64,000 nt of DNA from Streptomyces albofaciens JCM 4342 (GCF_008634025.1 NZ_PDCM01000002.1:4257501-4321500); one strand, 5' to 3'; positions 27,046 to 35,971 are shown, numbered from the stretch's first letter. Notes: generated from the sequence alone by a model not told the origin. Numbers and translations: made by a program.

Positions 27046-27141
27046 GGAAAAACACTCCGGAACAGCTCAAGGACACACGGGTGGCGTGAAAGCGGGTGTC
27101 CGAGCTAAGAAATCCGGGGGGTCGACATGGGGGCGAGGGTA
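27046..27141 (-). promoter_or_regulatory. Leader region with 7-codon leaderless ORF and hairpin upstream of ABC-F
   Basis: Read on the minus strand: a -10-like TACCCT (27136-27141) is followed 7 nt later by ATG 27128, starting a 7-codon ORF MSTPRIS that ends with TAG at 27105-27107. Immediately after comes a hairpin (AGCTC-GGACAC paired with GTGTCC-TT-GAGCT, about 27065-27106), then the ABC-F ribosome site CCGGAG. An A-tract lies upstream of the presumed -35 (27169-27172). The arrangement is that of ribosome-mediated attenuation of resistance genes. Confidence 0.65.
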
Positions 27142-27216
27142 GACGGCGGCACACGGGGATGCACACGGTTTTCCGTACGGGCCTTTTCGCGGCGGCGAAG
27201 CGAGCCCGGGGCCCGG

Positions 27217-27870
27217 TTACGCCGGAGGCACGTGCGGCGGCCCGCCGGAGGGGGCGCCGTGACCGGGGAGCAGCCTTCCCGGCGGCAGGTACCGGAGCCG
27301 CCCGGTGGCATCGGTCACCGACGAGAACCCGGCTGCCTCCAGTACGGCGACCTGCTTGGCCTTGTAGCGCCGGTTGACGACGATCCCGACCGGCAGGGAG
27401 GCCATCAGCGCGGCCCAGATGACGGCGACGGTGACGAGGACCGTGGTGCTCGCGCTGAACCTGTACGCGGCGGCTCCGGCCACCGCCGTGAAGCCGATGC
27501 CCGCGAACACCACCATCTGCTTCTCGGTGAGCCTGGTGGCGAGGTCGAAGGCGATACGGGCCCTGACGAGCTCCACCGCACCGGGCGCGACCGGCGGCAG
27601 TTCACCCCCGGCCGCGGCCCCGGGGTACCGAGCGCAGTTCCGCGCGGCCCGCTCCCGGGCCTGTGGCGTGAGGTCGGGCACGATCGTCATGACCAGCCCG
27701 CGGTTCTGCGGGCCGCCGCCCTGCCGCACGCGGGCGTAGTCGTACCCGAACTCCTGCGCGAGGGCGCCGAGTCGCGCGAGCTGCCTCATGGAGGCCATGG
27801 CGCTGGTGACCTCAACGGCCTGCCCGCTCGCCATCCCCCTGAGCATCCCCCGCACCTGCCGCTTGCTCAC
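27217..27870 (-). CDS. Hypothetical membrane protein
   Basis: A 217-aa protein I do not recognise. The N-terminal half is soluble and basic (MSKRQVRGMLRGMASGQ, DYARVRQGGGPQNRGLVMTIVPDLT). Two adjacent transmembrane helices follow (MVVFAGIGFTAVAGAAAYRF and VLVTVAVIWAALMASLPVGI), then a Gly/Pro-rich tail. GTG 27870 has GGGGAG upstream. The N-terminus and C-terminus should be on the same side of the membrane. It lies upstream of, and in the same direction as, the ABC-F gene but is separated from it by the latter's own leader and promoter. Confidence 0.75.
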   Translation of the reverse strand: MSKRQVRGMLRGMASGQAVEVTSAMASMRQLARLGALAQEFGYDYARVRQGGGPQNRGLVMTIVPDLTPQARERAARNCARYPGAAAGGELPPVAPGAVELVRARIAFDLATRLTEKQMVVFAGIGFTAVAGAAAYRFSASTTVLVTVAVIWAALMASLPVGIVVNRRYKAKQVAVLEAAGFSSVTDATGRLRYLPPGRLLPGHGAPSGGPPHVPPA

Positions 27871-28046
27871 CGGTACTCCCCCCGTCAGTCATACCCGGCG
27901 AGTTTCGCACGTCGGTATGACCACGCGGGGCCCCGCTCGTCCCGGGCCCGCCCGGCCGCCTCGCATTTCCCCGCCGGCACACGACGCCGGCCTCCGCGGA
28001 GTTTCCACGAAGACCGGCGGGGCGGGGACCCCGTGGGGGCCGGAGG

Positions 28047-28358
28047 TCAGACCTCGGCGGCGATCCAGGCGATGTGCCAGCCGTTCTTGGCGGCGTATGC
28101 GGGGTCGATGGGCTGGCGGTCGACGCGGCGTACGTAGACGCGGAAGCCGGTGGGGGTGGCGTTGTACACGGTGTTTCCGCCGGTGGTCATCCACATGCGG
28201 TCGTCGCCGGTGAGGGCCGCGATATACGCGGGGGTGTCGGTGAAACCGCCCTCGCTCGTGTCGACGTCGATGTAAACGCCGTCACCATTGCGGTCGGGAT
28301 AGTTCTGCCAGCCTTCGCCGGGGGCGGTCCTGCCGGAAAGGAACTTGCCGTTCTGCAT
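28047..28358 (-). CDS. Small conserved hypothetical beta-rich protein
   Basis: A 103-aa protein with no signal peptide. Features are GEGWQNYPDRNGDGVYIDVDTSEGGF, PAYIAALTGD, WMTTGGNTVYN and TGFRVYVRRVD, an alternating beta pattern rich in aromatic residues. Similar modules occur in actinobacterial hypothetical proteins, where they look like small beta-sandwich ligand-binding domains; the NGDGVYIDVD segment could bind calcium. ATG 28358 has GGAG at good spacing. Flanked by intergenic DNA on both sides; no operon partner. Confidence 0.7.
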   Translation of the reverse strand: MQNGKFLSGRTAPGEGWQNYPDRNGDGVYIDVDTSEGGFTDTPAYIAALTGDDRMWMTTGGNTVYNATPTGFRVYVRRVDRQPIDPAYAAKNGWHIAWIAAEV

Positions 28359-28829
28359 TGCTTGCTCCTGTCGCGTCCTCGTAGGAATGCGGACCGGCGA
28401 TCCACTGATCGGCGGCCCTGGCAGTTTGTGCCCGAAAGTCAGGCATTAGCAAGGCCGTTCGACAGAGTTGGCCTGATGTGGGGAGTGCGGACGGGTGGTG
28501 GCCCGGTGGCCGGTTCGGAGGGTTGACCGGGGGGCCGTACGGGCCTAGTCGGGGGGCCGACGGGCTTCATGATTCTTTCCCGGGTGGGCTTGACAGCCCC
28601 CGGCCGTCTTACAAACCTTGGACGCAGCCATTGCTTGGCGGCCCCGGCACCATCGACGCATGAGGAATTCGCGATCCGGGCCTCGCGACATGGATCTCTC
28701 CGGTACCACGGCGCATATGCCGCACCGGAGCAGCCGATACGGCCTCTGTGTCGAACGCCGACGACGTCCCGTGCCGCTCGCCGCACCGCTTCCCCGGCAC
28801 GAGGCCGATGACGGGCTTTGGAGAGGGTT
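28359..28829. other. Intergenic region, no gene seen
   Basis: A 470-bp divergent promoter region between the small beta-rich protein and the Eis-like acetyltransferase. TTGACA at about 28589 with TACAAA 14 bp further is a sub-optimally spaced promoter candidate. I see no conserved protein or RNA. Confidence 0.5.
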
Positions 28830-30191
28830 GTGGCAGCGCCGAAAGAGTCGAGGACAGGTGCGGGGGACGCAACGACGGAGAACCCCTGGATCATTTCGCG
28901 GGCGGGCGTACCCGTTACCGCCGGGAACGGCGTACCGGTGCCCACCGGGAACGGACCGGCCGCGCGGTATGAATTCCGGGCCGCGGCGGAATGGGCGGAA
29001 TTCGGCGCGGTGATCGATATGGCCTACGGCGGCCATCCGCACTCCCCCGCGCACAGCGCCGTGGTCGGCGCGCTATTCGAATCCAAACGTTCCCTGGTCG
29101 CGTGTTACGGCGGCCGCCCGTGCGCCACCTTCGCCGGATACGCGCTGGAGATGACGCTGCCCGGCGGCCCGGCCCCGGTGGCCGGCATCGGATACGTCGC
29201 GGTGGCACCGCCCCACCGGCGGCGCGGCCTGATGCGCGAGCTCCTGCGGCAGGCGCTCACCGCGCTGCACGAGGAGCGGGGCGAGCCGGTCGCGGTGCTG
29301 CACTCGACCGAGCCGGGCATCTACGGGCGCTTCGGGTTCGGCCTGGCATCCCAGGCCGTCGAACTGTCCGTACCGCCCGAGGCCCGTGCGTTCACCCAGG
29401 AATCGGACGGTGACGGCCTGACGCCGGACGTCCTCGCACCCGAGGACGGGCGCGCCGCCGTCGCCGCCGTCTACGACGCCTGTGTGCCCGAACGCCCGGG
29501 CATGCTGCGGCGGGACGCCGCCTGGCAGCGCCGCGCCGTCGAGGACGAACCGGCGTCCCGCAACGGCGCGGGACGGCTGCTGTGCCTGCTGGCGTCCGGC
29601 CCCGGCGGCGAGCCCCGCGGGTACGCGCTGTACCGGCTGCGGCCCGCCTGGCAGCGGTCCCGGCCGCGCTACGAACTGACCGTACGAGAACTCTTCGCGC
29701 GCGACCCGGCCGCGTACGCCTTCCTGTGGCGCGCGCTGCTGGACACCGATCTCGCCGGGACCGTCAGGGCGCAGACCCGCCCCGTCGACGACCCGTTGCT
29801 GGCGCTGCTCGACGACCCGCGCAGCGCCGCGCCCACCCTGCGCGACCAGCTCTACGCCCGTGCCGTCGACCTGGACCGGGCCCTGACCGCGCGCACGTAC
29901 AGCGCGCCGGTCGATGTGGTGCTGGAGGTGAGCGACGCCATGTGCCCCTGGAACGCCGGGCGTTGGCAGCTCACCGCGGACGCCGACGGATTCGCCGAGT
30001 GCACGCGGACGGGTGCGTCGGCCGACCTGGCCCTGACCGCCCGCGAGATCGGCGCGGTCCTGCTCGGCGGCGGCTCACTGGTCCAGCTGGCGCACGCGGG
30101 CCGGGTCGCCGAGCTGCGGCCGGGCGCGCTCCGCGCCGCCTCGGCCGCCTTCCGCCACGATCCGGCGCCGTTCTGTCCGATGGCGTTCTGA
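28830..30191 (+). CDS. Eis-like GNAT N-acetyltransferase
   Basis: A protein of about 453 aa with the three-part Eis architecture: an N-terminal GNAT domain with the acetyl-CoA loop VAVAPPHRRRGLMRELLRQAL, a second degenerate GNAT domain, and a C-terminal SCP2-like domain. It ends in Phe, whose terminal carboxylate serves as catalytic base in Eis (here ...FCPMAF). Eis proteins acetylate aminoglycosides at several positions, and other amines. It precedes a putative aminosugar-type gene cluster. The start is uncertain (GTG 28830 or TTG 28818); the purine-rich GGAGAGGG is close to both. Substrate unknown. Confidence 0.87.
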   Translation: MAAPKESRTGAGDATTENPWIISRAGVPVTAGNGVPVPTGNGPAARYEFRAAAEWAEFGAVIDMAYGGHPHSPAHSAVVGALFESKRSLVACYGGRPCATFAGYALEMTLPGGPAPVAGIGYVAVAPPHRRRGLMRELLRQALTALHEERGEPVAVLHSTEPGIYGRFGFGLASQAVELSVPPEARAFTQESDGDGLTPDVLAPEDGRAAVAAVYDACVPERPGMLRRDAAWQRRAVEDEPASRNGAGRLLCLLASGPGGEPRGYALYRLRPAWQRSRPRYELTVRELFARDPAAYAFLWRALLDTDLAGTVRAQTRPVDDPLLALLDDPRSAAPTLRDQLYARAVDLDRALTARTYSAPVDVVLEVSDAMCPWNAGRWQLTADADGFAECTRTGASADLALTAREIGAVLLGGGSLVQLAHAGRVAELRPGALRAASAAFRHDPAPFCPMAF

Positions 30192-30220
30192 GGCCGGAAG
30201 CAGGCCGCGAGCAAGCCGGG

Positions 30221-30265
30221 AGGCCGGAGAGGCCAGAGAGGCCGGAGAGGCCGGAGAGGCCGGAA
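30221..30265. repeat. 9-bp tandem repeat before the biosynthetic operon
   Basis: Five copies of AGGCCGGAG (one with AGGCCAGAG, the last ending in AA) lie 93-137 bp before the first cluster gene, between it and the Eis-like gene. Confidence 0.85.
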
Positions 30266-30357
30266 GACGGTCACCCCCCCCCGGACCGCCCGCCCCGGCG
30301 CCCCGACGGCCTGACGACCCCGGACGCGTCCCCATCCACCCTTCCCTAGGAGCCCCC

Positions 30358-31593
30358 ATGCCCGGACCCGGCTACGCCTTCTTCGGTGACGAGGAGCGCG
30401 ACAACGTCGAGCAGGTGCTGGAAGCCTGGTCGCGGACGACCGCCGCGCACTCCTACCCGCTGGGCGACCTCACCCAGACCCGGCTGTTCGAGCAGGCCGC
30501 GGCGCACCGGCTGGGCAGCCCGTACTGCCTGTCCGTCAACAGCGGCACGTCCGCTCTGCTGACCGCCCTCGCCGCGCTCGGCATCGGCCCCGGCGACGAG
30601 GTCATCGTGCCCGGCTACCTCTACACCGCCTGCCTGGCCGCCATCGTCTACAGCGGCGCCACCCCGGTGCTCGCCGAGGTGGACGCCTCGCTCACCCTCG
30701 ACCCCGGCGACGTACGGCAGCGGATCACCGGGCGCACCAAGGCGCTGATGCCGGTGCACATGCTCGGCGCGGCCTGCGACCTGGCCGCCCTGCGGCGGAT
30801 CGCCGGCGAGCACGGGCTGCTGATGCTGGAGGACGCGGCGCAGGCGTGCGGCGGCACGTACCGGGGGCGGCCGCTGGGCACGTTCGGGCAGGCGGGCGCC
30901 TTCTCGCTCAACATGTTCAAGGTCATCACCGGTGGGGACGGCGGTTTCCTGCTCACCTCCGACGAGCGGGTCTTCCAGCGGGCGTACGGCTTCCACGACC
31001 ACGGCTGGTTCCCGTACCGCCGCGAGGAGGGCCCCGGCGACCGGCTGTGGGGCCTGAACCTGCGGATGACGGAGCTGACGGCGGCCGTGGCGCGCGCCCA
31101 GCTCGGCCGCCTGGACGCCGTGCTGGCGCGTACCCGGGGGCTGCGGGACGAGCTGCTGGAGCAGCTGCCCGAGCGGGACGGCATGGTGCGCCGGTTCCTG
31201 CACGACGCGGACGGGGACTGCGCGTCCGTGATCGTGTACGTCTTCGACGAGCGGGCCGACGCCGAGGCCGTCGCCAAGCGGCTCGGCACCAAGACGCTGC
31301 TGCACTCGCCCAAGCACTACTACGGCGGCCTGCCCGAACTGCCCTCGCTGGCGGCCCCGGACGGCTCCTCCTGCCCCTTCCGCCCGCCCGCCGAGGCCTG
31401 GCGGCGGGACGGCTGGCGGGCGGGCGCGCTGCCCCGTACCGACGATGTGCTGAGCCGTTCGCTGGCGCTGACCGTCGGGCTGTCCGACACGTATCTGGGC
31501 GCCGACTTCGGGGTGGACGTCTTCAGCGGCGGCGACGAGATCGCCGAGGTCGCCGAGCGGTTCCGCGAGACGGCCGACGAAGTGCTCGGCTGA
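30358..31593 (+). CDS. DegT/DnrJ/EryC1/StrS family aminotransferase
   Basis: A 411-aa PLP enzyme that typically transaminates a keto-sugar or keto-cyclitol. SVNSGTSALLTALAALGIGPGDEVIVPGYLYTA forms the cofactor pocket, MLEDAAQACGGTYRGRPLG carries the pyridine-binding Asp, and the Schiff-base Lys is in FSLNMFKVITGGDGG. An Asn before Met-Phe-Lys rather than the usual Ser-Phe-x-x-x-K pattern places it with the cyclitol/NTD-ketose group only tentatively. ATG 30358 follows AGGAG. It is the first gene of a ten-gene run; the next begins after 140 bp. Confidence 0.92.
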   Translation: MPGPGYAFFGDEERDNVEQVLEAWSRTTAAHSYPLGDLTQTRLFEQAAAHRLGSPYCLSVNSGTSALLTALAALGIGPGDEVIVPGYLYTACLAAIVYSGATPVLAEVDASLTLDPGDVRQRITGRTKALMPVHMLGAACDLAALRRIAGEHGLLMLEDAAQACGGTYRGRPLGTFGQAGAFSLNMFKVITGGDGGFLLTSDERVFQRAYGFHDHGWFPYRREEGPGDRLWGLNLRMTELTAAVARAQLGRLDAVLARTRGLRDELLEQLPERDGMVRRFLHDADGDCASVIVYVFDERADAEAVAKRLGTKTLLHSPKHYYGGLPELPSLAAPDGSSCPFRPPAEAWRRDGWRAGALPRTDDVLSRSLALTVGLSDTYLGADFGVDVFSGGDEIAEVAERFRETADEVLG

Positions 31594-31733
31594 CCGGCGC
31601 ACGGGCCCGCCCCGTACGCCCCGCCCCGTACGACCTACCCCGTACGGCCGGGCCCACTTCCCGTACGACCGCCCCGCACGACCGCTCTCCCCCTCCCCCC
31701 GGATCGCCGCCCCCGCCCGAGGAAAGGACCGTC

Positions 31734-32744
31734 ATGTCCGCGACCCGAACCACCGCGCAGTTGCCCGGCGGAGCCACCATGCCCCTGGTCAGCGTCGTGG
31801 TGCCGTGCTTCGACGAGGCGGCCGTCATCGGGGAGACGCACCGCCGGCTCAGCACGGTCCTGCGCGGCCTGCCGGAGTGCGAGTACGAGGTGGTGTACGT
31901 GGACGACGGCAGCGGCGACGCCACCTGGGACCGGCTCACCGCGCTCGCCGCCGAGGACGCGCGCGTCCGGCTGGTACGGCTGACCCGCAACTTCGGACAC
32001 CAGCCGGCCGTCCTCGCGGGCCTGCGCGAAGCGTCCGGGGACGCGGTGGTGACCATCGACGCCGACCTCCAGGACCCGCCGGGCCTCATCGCCGACATGG
32101 TCGAGCGCTGGCGCGCGGGCTGGCCCGTGGTCTCCGCGCGGCGCACCGGACGGGAGGGCGAGAGCCGCTTCAAGACCGGCACCGCCCATGTCTTCTACCG
32201 GCTGCTCGCCGCCGTCGCCGACCACCCCGTGAACCTGGACACCGGGGACTTCCGGCTGCTGGACCGCGAGGTCGTGCGCACCCTCTCGCTGCTGCCGGAG
32301 AGCGAGCTGTACCTGCGCGGTTCGGTGTGCTGGGCGGGTTTTCCCGAGACGAGCCTGGAGTACGGGCGGCTGCCGCGGCTGGCCGGCCGGACGAAGTACA
32401 CGCTGCGCAAGATGGCCGGGCTGTCCCGGCGCGGGCTGCTCGCCTGTTCGTCCGCCCCGGCCCGGGTGCCCGCCGTCGTCGGCCTGGCCTGGCTCGGCGG
32501 TACGGCCGCGGTCTCGGCCGTGCGGGGCCGCCCGCTGCCGCTGGCCGCGTGGACCTTCGGCTGCGAGGCGGTGCTGCTCGGGCTGCTGGGCGAGTACCTG
32601 CTGCTGGTCCACCGCGAGGTGCGCGGGCGGCCGCCGTACGTGGTCCGCCAGCGGTGGGCGGCCGGGGTGGCGACGCCGGTGGAGCTGGTCCCGGTGGAGG
32701 CGGCCGAGCACGCCAAGGCGTGGGCCGCCGGGAGCGCCCGGTGA
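31734..32744 (+). CDS. Family 2 glycosyltransferase, polyprenyl-phosphate type
   Basis: A 336-aa GT-A enzyme: VSVVVPCFDEAAVIGETHRRL, VVYVDDGSGDATW, RNFGHQPAVLAGLREASGDAVVTIDADLQDPP (the DAD metal site) and GDFRLLDREVV. These are the signatures of dolichol/undecaprenyl-phosphate sugar transferases (GtrB, ArnC, DPM1). C-terminal hydrophobic stretches (VVGLAWLGGTAAVSAV, FGCEAVLLGLLGEYLLLVHREVRGRPPYVV) could anchor it in the membrane. ATG 31734 follows AGGAAAGG. Paired with a StrS-type aminotransferase it resembles ArnB-ArnC logic, in which an amino sugar is put on a lipid carrier. The stop overlaps the next start. Confidence 0.88.
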   Translation: MSATRTTAQLPGGATMPLVSVVVPCFDEAAVIGETHRRLSTVLRGLPECEYEVVYVDDGSGDATWDRLTALAAEDARVRLVRLTRNFGHQPAVLAGLREASGDAVVTIDADLQDPPGLIADMVERWRAGWPVVSARRTGREGESRFKTGTAHVFYRLLAAVADHPVNLDTGDFRLLDREVVRTLSLLPESELYLRGSVCWAGFPETSLEYGRLPRLAGRTKYTLRKMAGLSRRGLLACSSAPARVPAVVGLAWLGGTAAVSAVRGRPLPLAAWTFGCEAVLLGLLGEYLLLVHREVRGRPPYVVRQRWAAGVATPVELVPVEAAEHAKAWAAGSAR

Positions 32745-34165
32745 GCGCCGGGGGCGGCGGCCGGGATGCGCGGGGGCCGTGGGACGTGGTCGTCGTCGGC
32801 GCCGGGTTCACCGGGCTGGCCGCCGCGCACGAACTCGGCCGGGCCGGACTGCGCTGCCTGGTGCTGGAGGCCGACGACCGGGTGGGCGGCCTGGCGGGCA
32901 CGTTCTCCGTCGGTGACCGGCAGCTGGAGCGCTTCTACCACCACTGGTTCGCCTCCGACACGGACATCTTCCGGCTCTGCGCCGACCTGGGCCGCCCCGA
33001 CCTGGTACGGCGGCACCACGGCCGTACGGGCTTCTACTACGCGGGCGGCATCCACCGCCTGTCGAACCCGCTCGACGTGCTGCGCTTCGCGCCGCTGCCG
33101 CCCGCCGACCGGCTGCGCCTGGGCCGCTCGGTGCTGCGCGCCGGGCGCGTGCGGCACTGGCGCGAGCTGGAGGCGCTGACCGCCGAGGAGTGGCTGGTCT
33201 CGCTGGGCGGGCGGCGGGTGTACGACCGGGTGTGGCGGCCGCTGCTGGAGGGCAAGTTCGGCCCGTACGCGTCCGAGGTCGGCGCCACCTGGATGTGGAC
33301 GAAGCTGCACCTGCGGGGCGGCAGCCGCAGCCGGTCGGGCCGCGAGGTCCTGTACTACCTGCACGGCGGCTGCGGCGCCCTGCTGGACGCCTGGCTGCCC
33401 CGGCTGGCCGGTCTGGGCGTACGGATACGGACCGGCAGCCCGGTCACGGAGGTGCTGACCGGGCCGGCCGGGGTGACCGGCGTCCGGTGCGGCGACGAGG
33501 TGATCGAGGCGCCACGGGCGCTGCTGACCTGCGCGCCCGGCCCGGCCGCCGCCCTGCTCGCCCGGTCCGGCCACCCCGCCGCCCCGGCGCTGCGCCGCCG
33601 CCTCGGGGCGATCCCGTACCTGGCCAACCTGTGCCTGGTGCTGGAGAACGACCGGCCGCTGTCGGACACGTACTGGCTCAACGTCACCGACCCGCGCTTC
33701 CCGTACGTCGGCGTCATCGAGCACACCAACCTCGACGCGCCGGAGCACTACGGCGGGCGGCACCTCGTCTACCTGTCCGCCTACCTGCCGGCGGACGCGC
33801 CGCTCTACCGGATGAGCGACGCGGAGGTGTTCCGCCGCAGCCTTCCGCACCTGCGCCGGATGTTCCCGGCGTTCCGCGCGGACTGGGTGCGCGCCCACCA
33901 CGTCTGGCGCGCCGACCACGCGCAGCCGGTCATCACCCGGCACTACTCGCGGGCCGTGCCCGGCGTCGAGAACGCCCTGCCGGGCCTCTACCTCTCCTCG
34001 ATGGCCCAGGTCTTCCCGGAGGACCGGGGCACCAACTACGCGCTGCGGGGCGGGCAGCGCGCCGGCCGGCTGATCGCCGACCGCCTCCGTACGGCCCGGC
34101 GCCGTACGGACCGCAGCGCACCGCACGGCGCCGACGACCCACGGATCGGAGCGGACCATGACTGA
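32741..34165 (+). CDS. FAD-dependent amine-oxidoreductase-like protein
   Basis: A 474-aa flavoprotein. The dinucleotide-binding motif VVVGAGFTGLAAAHELGRAGLRCLVLEADDRVGG is at the N-terminus; a C-terminal FAD motif lies in LSSMAQVFPEDRGTNYALRGGQRAGRLIA. It belongs to the protoporphyrinogen-oxidase/UGM-like NAD(P)/FAD group that often neighbours GT2 genes. Redox or isomerase chemistry on a sugar is possible; the substrate is unknown. GTG 32741 overlaps the GT2 stop (GTGA), and its own stop overlaps the next start by 8 bp, so translation is coupled. Confidence 0.88.
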   Translation: MSAGGGGRDARGPWDVVVVGAGFTGLAAAHELGRAGLRCLVLEADDRVGGLAGTFSVGDRQLERFYHHWFASDTDIFRLCADLGRPDLVRRHHGRTGFYYAGGIHRLSNPLDVLRFAPLPPADRLRLGRSVLRAGRVRHWRELEALTAEEWLVSLGGRRVYDRVWRPLLEGKFGPYASEVGATWMWTKLHLRGGSRSRSGREVLYYLHGGCGALLDAWLPRLAGLGVRIRTGSPVTEVLTGPAGVTGVRCGDEVIEAPRALLTCAPGPAAALLARSGHPAAPALRRRLGAIPYLANLCLVLENDRPLSDTYWLNVTDPRFPYVGVIEHTNLDAPEHYGGRHLVYLSAYLPADAPLYRMSDAEVFRRSLPHLRRMFPAFRADWVRAHHVWRADHAQPVITRHYSRAVPGVENALPGLYLSSMAQVFPEDRGTNYALRGGQRAGRLIADRLRTARRRTDRSAPHGADDPRIGADHD

Positions 34166-35642
34166 CCCCCGGGCGATACCGCCCCTGTTCACGACGGAGG
34201 ACTGTGAGCGCATGCCCGCCCACCAGGTGCACGAGCTCTACCGGCACTACGTCAGCCGCGCCCAGGTCTCGCTCCTCGGTTCCTTCGGTTTCGGCCACGA
34301 CCTGGTCGACCACGCCGAGGGCTGCTGGATCACCCTGCGGGACGGGCGCCGCATCCTGGACTTCACCGGCGGGATCGGCGTGCTCAACCACGGGCACAAC
34401 CACCCCCGGCTCCTGGCCGCCCGCCGCCGCTTCGGCGAGCGGCGCGCCATGGAGGTCCACAAGAACTTCCTGTCGCCGTACGTGGCGGCGCTCAGCCACA
34501 ACCTGGCCCGGCTGCTGCCCGGCGACCTGAACATCAGCTACTTCCCCAACTCCGGCGCGGAGGCCGTCGAAGGCGCCGTGAAGCTGGCGTACAAGTACCA
34601 CCGCGGGCACCGCGGCACGGTGCTGCACAGCGACATCTCCTTCCACGGCAAGCTGCTCGGCGCGGGCAGCCTCACCGCCTCACCGGAGGTGGACTTCCCC
34701 TACCCCCGCCTGCCCGGCACCGACCACTTCGCCTACGACGACCTGGAGTCCTTCGCGCTCGCCCTGGAAAGGCACCGGGCGGGCAGCGGCGGCAGCGACG
34801 TGTACGCGGTGGTGCTGGAGCCGTTCAGCGCGTCCAGCGTCCGCGAGTGCTCGGAGGGGTTCCTGCGCGAGGTCCGCAGGCTGTGCACGGAACGGGACAT
34901 CGTCCTGGTCTTCGACGAGGTGTACACGGGCTGGGGACGCACGGGCACGCTCTTCCACTTCATGCGCCACCCCGGGCTGGTCCCCGACGTGGTGACCACC
35001 TCGAAGTCGTTCGGCGGCGGCAAGTCCTCGATCTCCGGCTACACCGCGCGCGAACCGGTCTTCCGCGCCGCGTACGACAACCACGCCGACGCGACGCTGC
35101 ACAGCACCACGTACTACGGCTTCGGCGAGGAGACCGCGACCGCGCTGGAGGCCGTCGCCGTCGCGGTCGAGGACGACTACCCGGCGCGCGCCGTGCGGAT
35201 CGGCGAACGGCTGGGCGGCGGCCTCGCCGACCTCGCCGCCCGCCACCGCTCCCTGGTGAGCGGCACCTTCGGCCGGGGCGCGCTGCACGGCCTGTTCCTC
35301 AACGACGGCAACCCCGGCCTGGACCGGCTGCTGCGCCTGCTGCCCTCGACGTTCGCCAGGGACCCGCGCGCCCGCCGCAAGCTGGTCACCGCCGCCGTGA
35401 TCGCCTCGCTCTACCGCGACTTCGGCGTGCTGGCCTACTACGGCTCCAACCACGGCCTGCCGCTCATCGCCTCGCCGCCGCTGGTGGCCGAGGAGACCGA
35501 GGTCGAGGTGTTCCTCCAGGCGCTGGACTCGGTGCTGGAGCAGGGAGCCGGGCGGCTGCTGGCCCGCTTCGCCAAGGACGTACTGGCGCAGCACGTACCC
35601 GTACGGGGGAAGGAGTCCAGGGAGCAGGTGGTGGCGCGGTGA
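34158..35642 (+). CDS. Class III aminotransferase
   Basis: A 494-aa PLP enzyme: WITLRDGRRILDFTGGIGVLNHGHNHP, FPNSGAEAVEGAVKLAYKYH, VFDEVYTGWGRTG (cofactor Asp) and the Schiff-base Lys in TTSKSFGGGKSSISGY. An extended C-terminal domain of about 60 residues (FAKDVLAQHVPVRGKESREQ) is unusual. Class III enzymes transaminate aldehydes at terminal carbons, as Neo18-type enzymes do after a GMC oxidase in aminoglycoside synthesis; two GMC oxidoreductases follow here. ATG 34158 overlaps the preceding stop, and the stop overlaps the next GTG. Confidence 0.9.
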   Translation: MTDPRAIPPLFTTEDCERMPAHQVHELYRHYVSRAQVSLLGSFGFGHDLVDHAEGCWITLRDGRRILDFTGGIGVLNHGHNHPRLLAARRRFGERRAMEVHKNFLSPYVAALSHNLARLLPGDLNISYFPNSGAEAVEGAVKLAYKYHRGHRGTVLHSDISFHGKLLGAGSLTASPEVDFPYPRLPGTDHFAYDDLESFALALERHRAGSGGSDVYAVVLEPFSASSVRECSEGFLREVRRLCTERDIVLVFDEVYTGWGRTGTLFHFMRHPGLVPDVVTTSKSFGGGKSSISGYTAREPVFRAAYDNHADATLHSTTYYGFGEETATALEAVAVAVEDDYPARAVRIGERLGGGLADLAARHRSLVSGTFGRGALHGLFLNDGNPGLDRLLRLLPSTFARDPRARRKLVTAAVIASLYRDFGVLAYYGSNHGLPLIASPPLVAEETEVEVFLQALDSVLEQGAGRLLARFAKDVLAQHVPVRGKESREQVVAR

Positions 35643-35971
35643 GCGGCGCACACCTGGTGGACGGCGGGCGGATGGCGCGGGCTCTGCGGGCGAGCGGACT
35701 GCCGGCCCTGTGGGCGGCCCGCTACCCGGCGCTCGCCGATCCGCTCGCCGGTGCGCGCGCTGCCGCGCATGTCAGCGGGTCGCTGGGGCGGCTGCCGGTG
35801 CTGTATCGCGTCGGTGCCGAAGTGGCGCTGCGCGCGGCCGGGTTGGTGACGCGCCCGGTGCCCGCCGCCAAGTGCGACCGGCTGGCGCGGGTGCCCGGGT
35901 TCGGGCGGCTTCTGGCCGTCACCGACTCCCTCGCGCTGTACGGCGGGCTGGACGGTGAGCCGAGCAAATGA
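35639..35971 (+). CDS. Small unknown protein between aminotransferase and GMC genes
   Basis: A 110-aa basic, Ala/Leu/Arg-rich protein, VSGAHLVDGGRMARALRASG onward, with ARYPALADPLAGARAAAHV and KCDRLARVPGFGRLLAVTD. It has no clear signal or membrane helix. GTG 35639 overlaps the upstream stop and ATG 35968 of the GMC gene overlaps its stop (ATGA), so it is locked into the operon. I do not recognise a family. Position suggests a small partner or assembly subunit of the GMC oxidoreductase, as gluconate dehydrogenase has; that is an inference only. Confidence 0.65.
   Translation: MSGAHLVDGGRMARALRASGLPALWAARYPALADPLAGARAAAHVSGSLGRLPVLYRVGAEVALRAAGLVTRPVPAAKCDRLARVPGFGRLLAVTDSLALYGGLDGEPSK

Noticed and set aside
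28478..28811. Short plus-strand ORFs in the gap before the Eis-like gene
   Set aside because: No ribosome sites, atypical composition and no recognisable motif.
31594..31733. Repeated CCCCGTACG motifs between the DegT and GT2 genes as an operator array
   Set aside because: GTAC-containing 8-mers are very common in this genome and the spacing is irregular.
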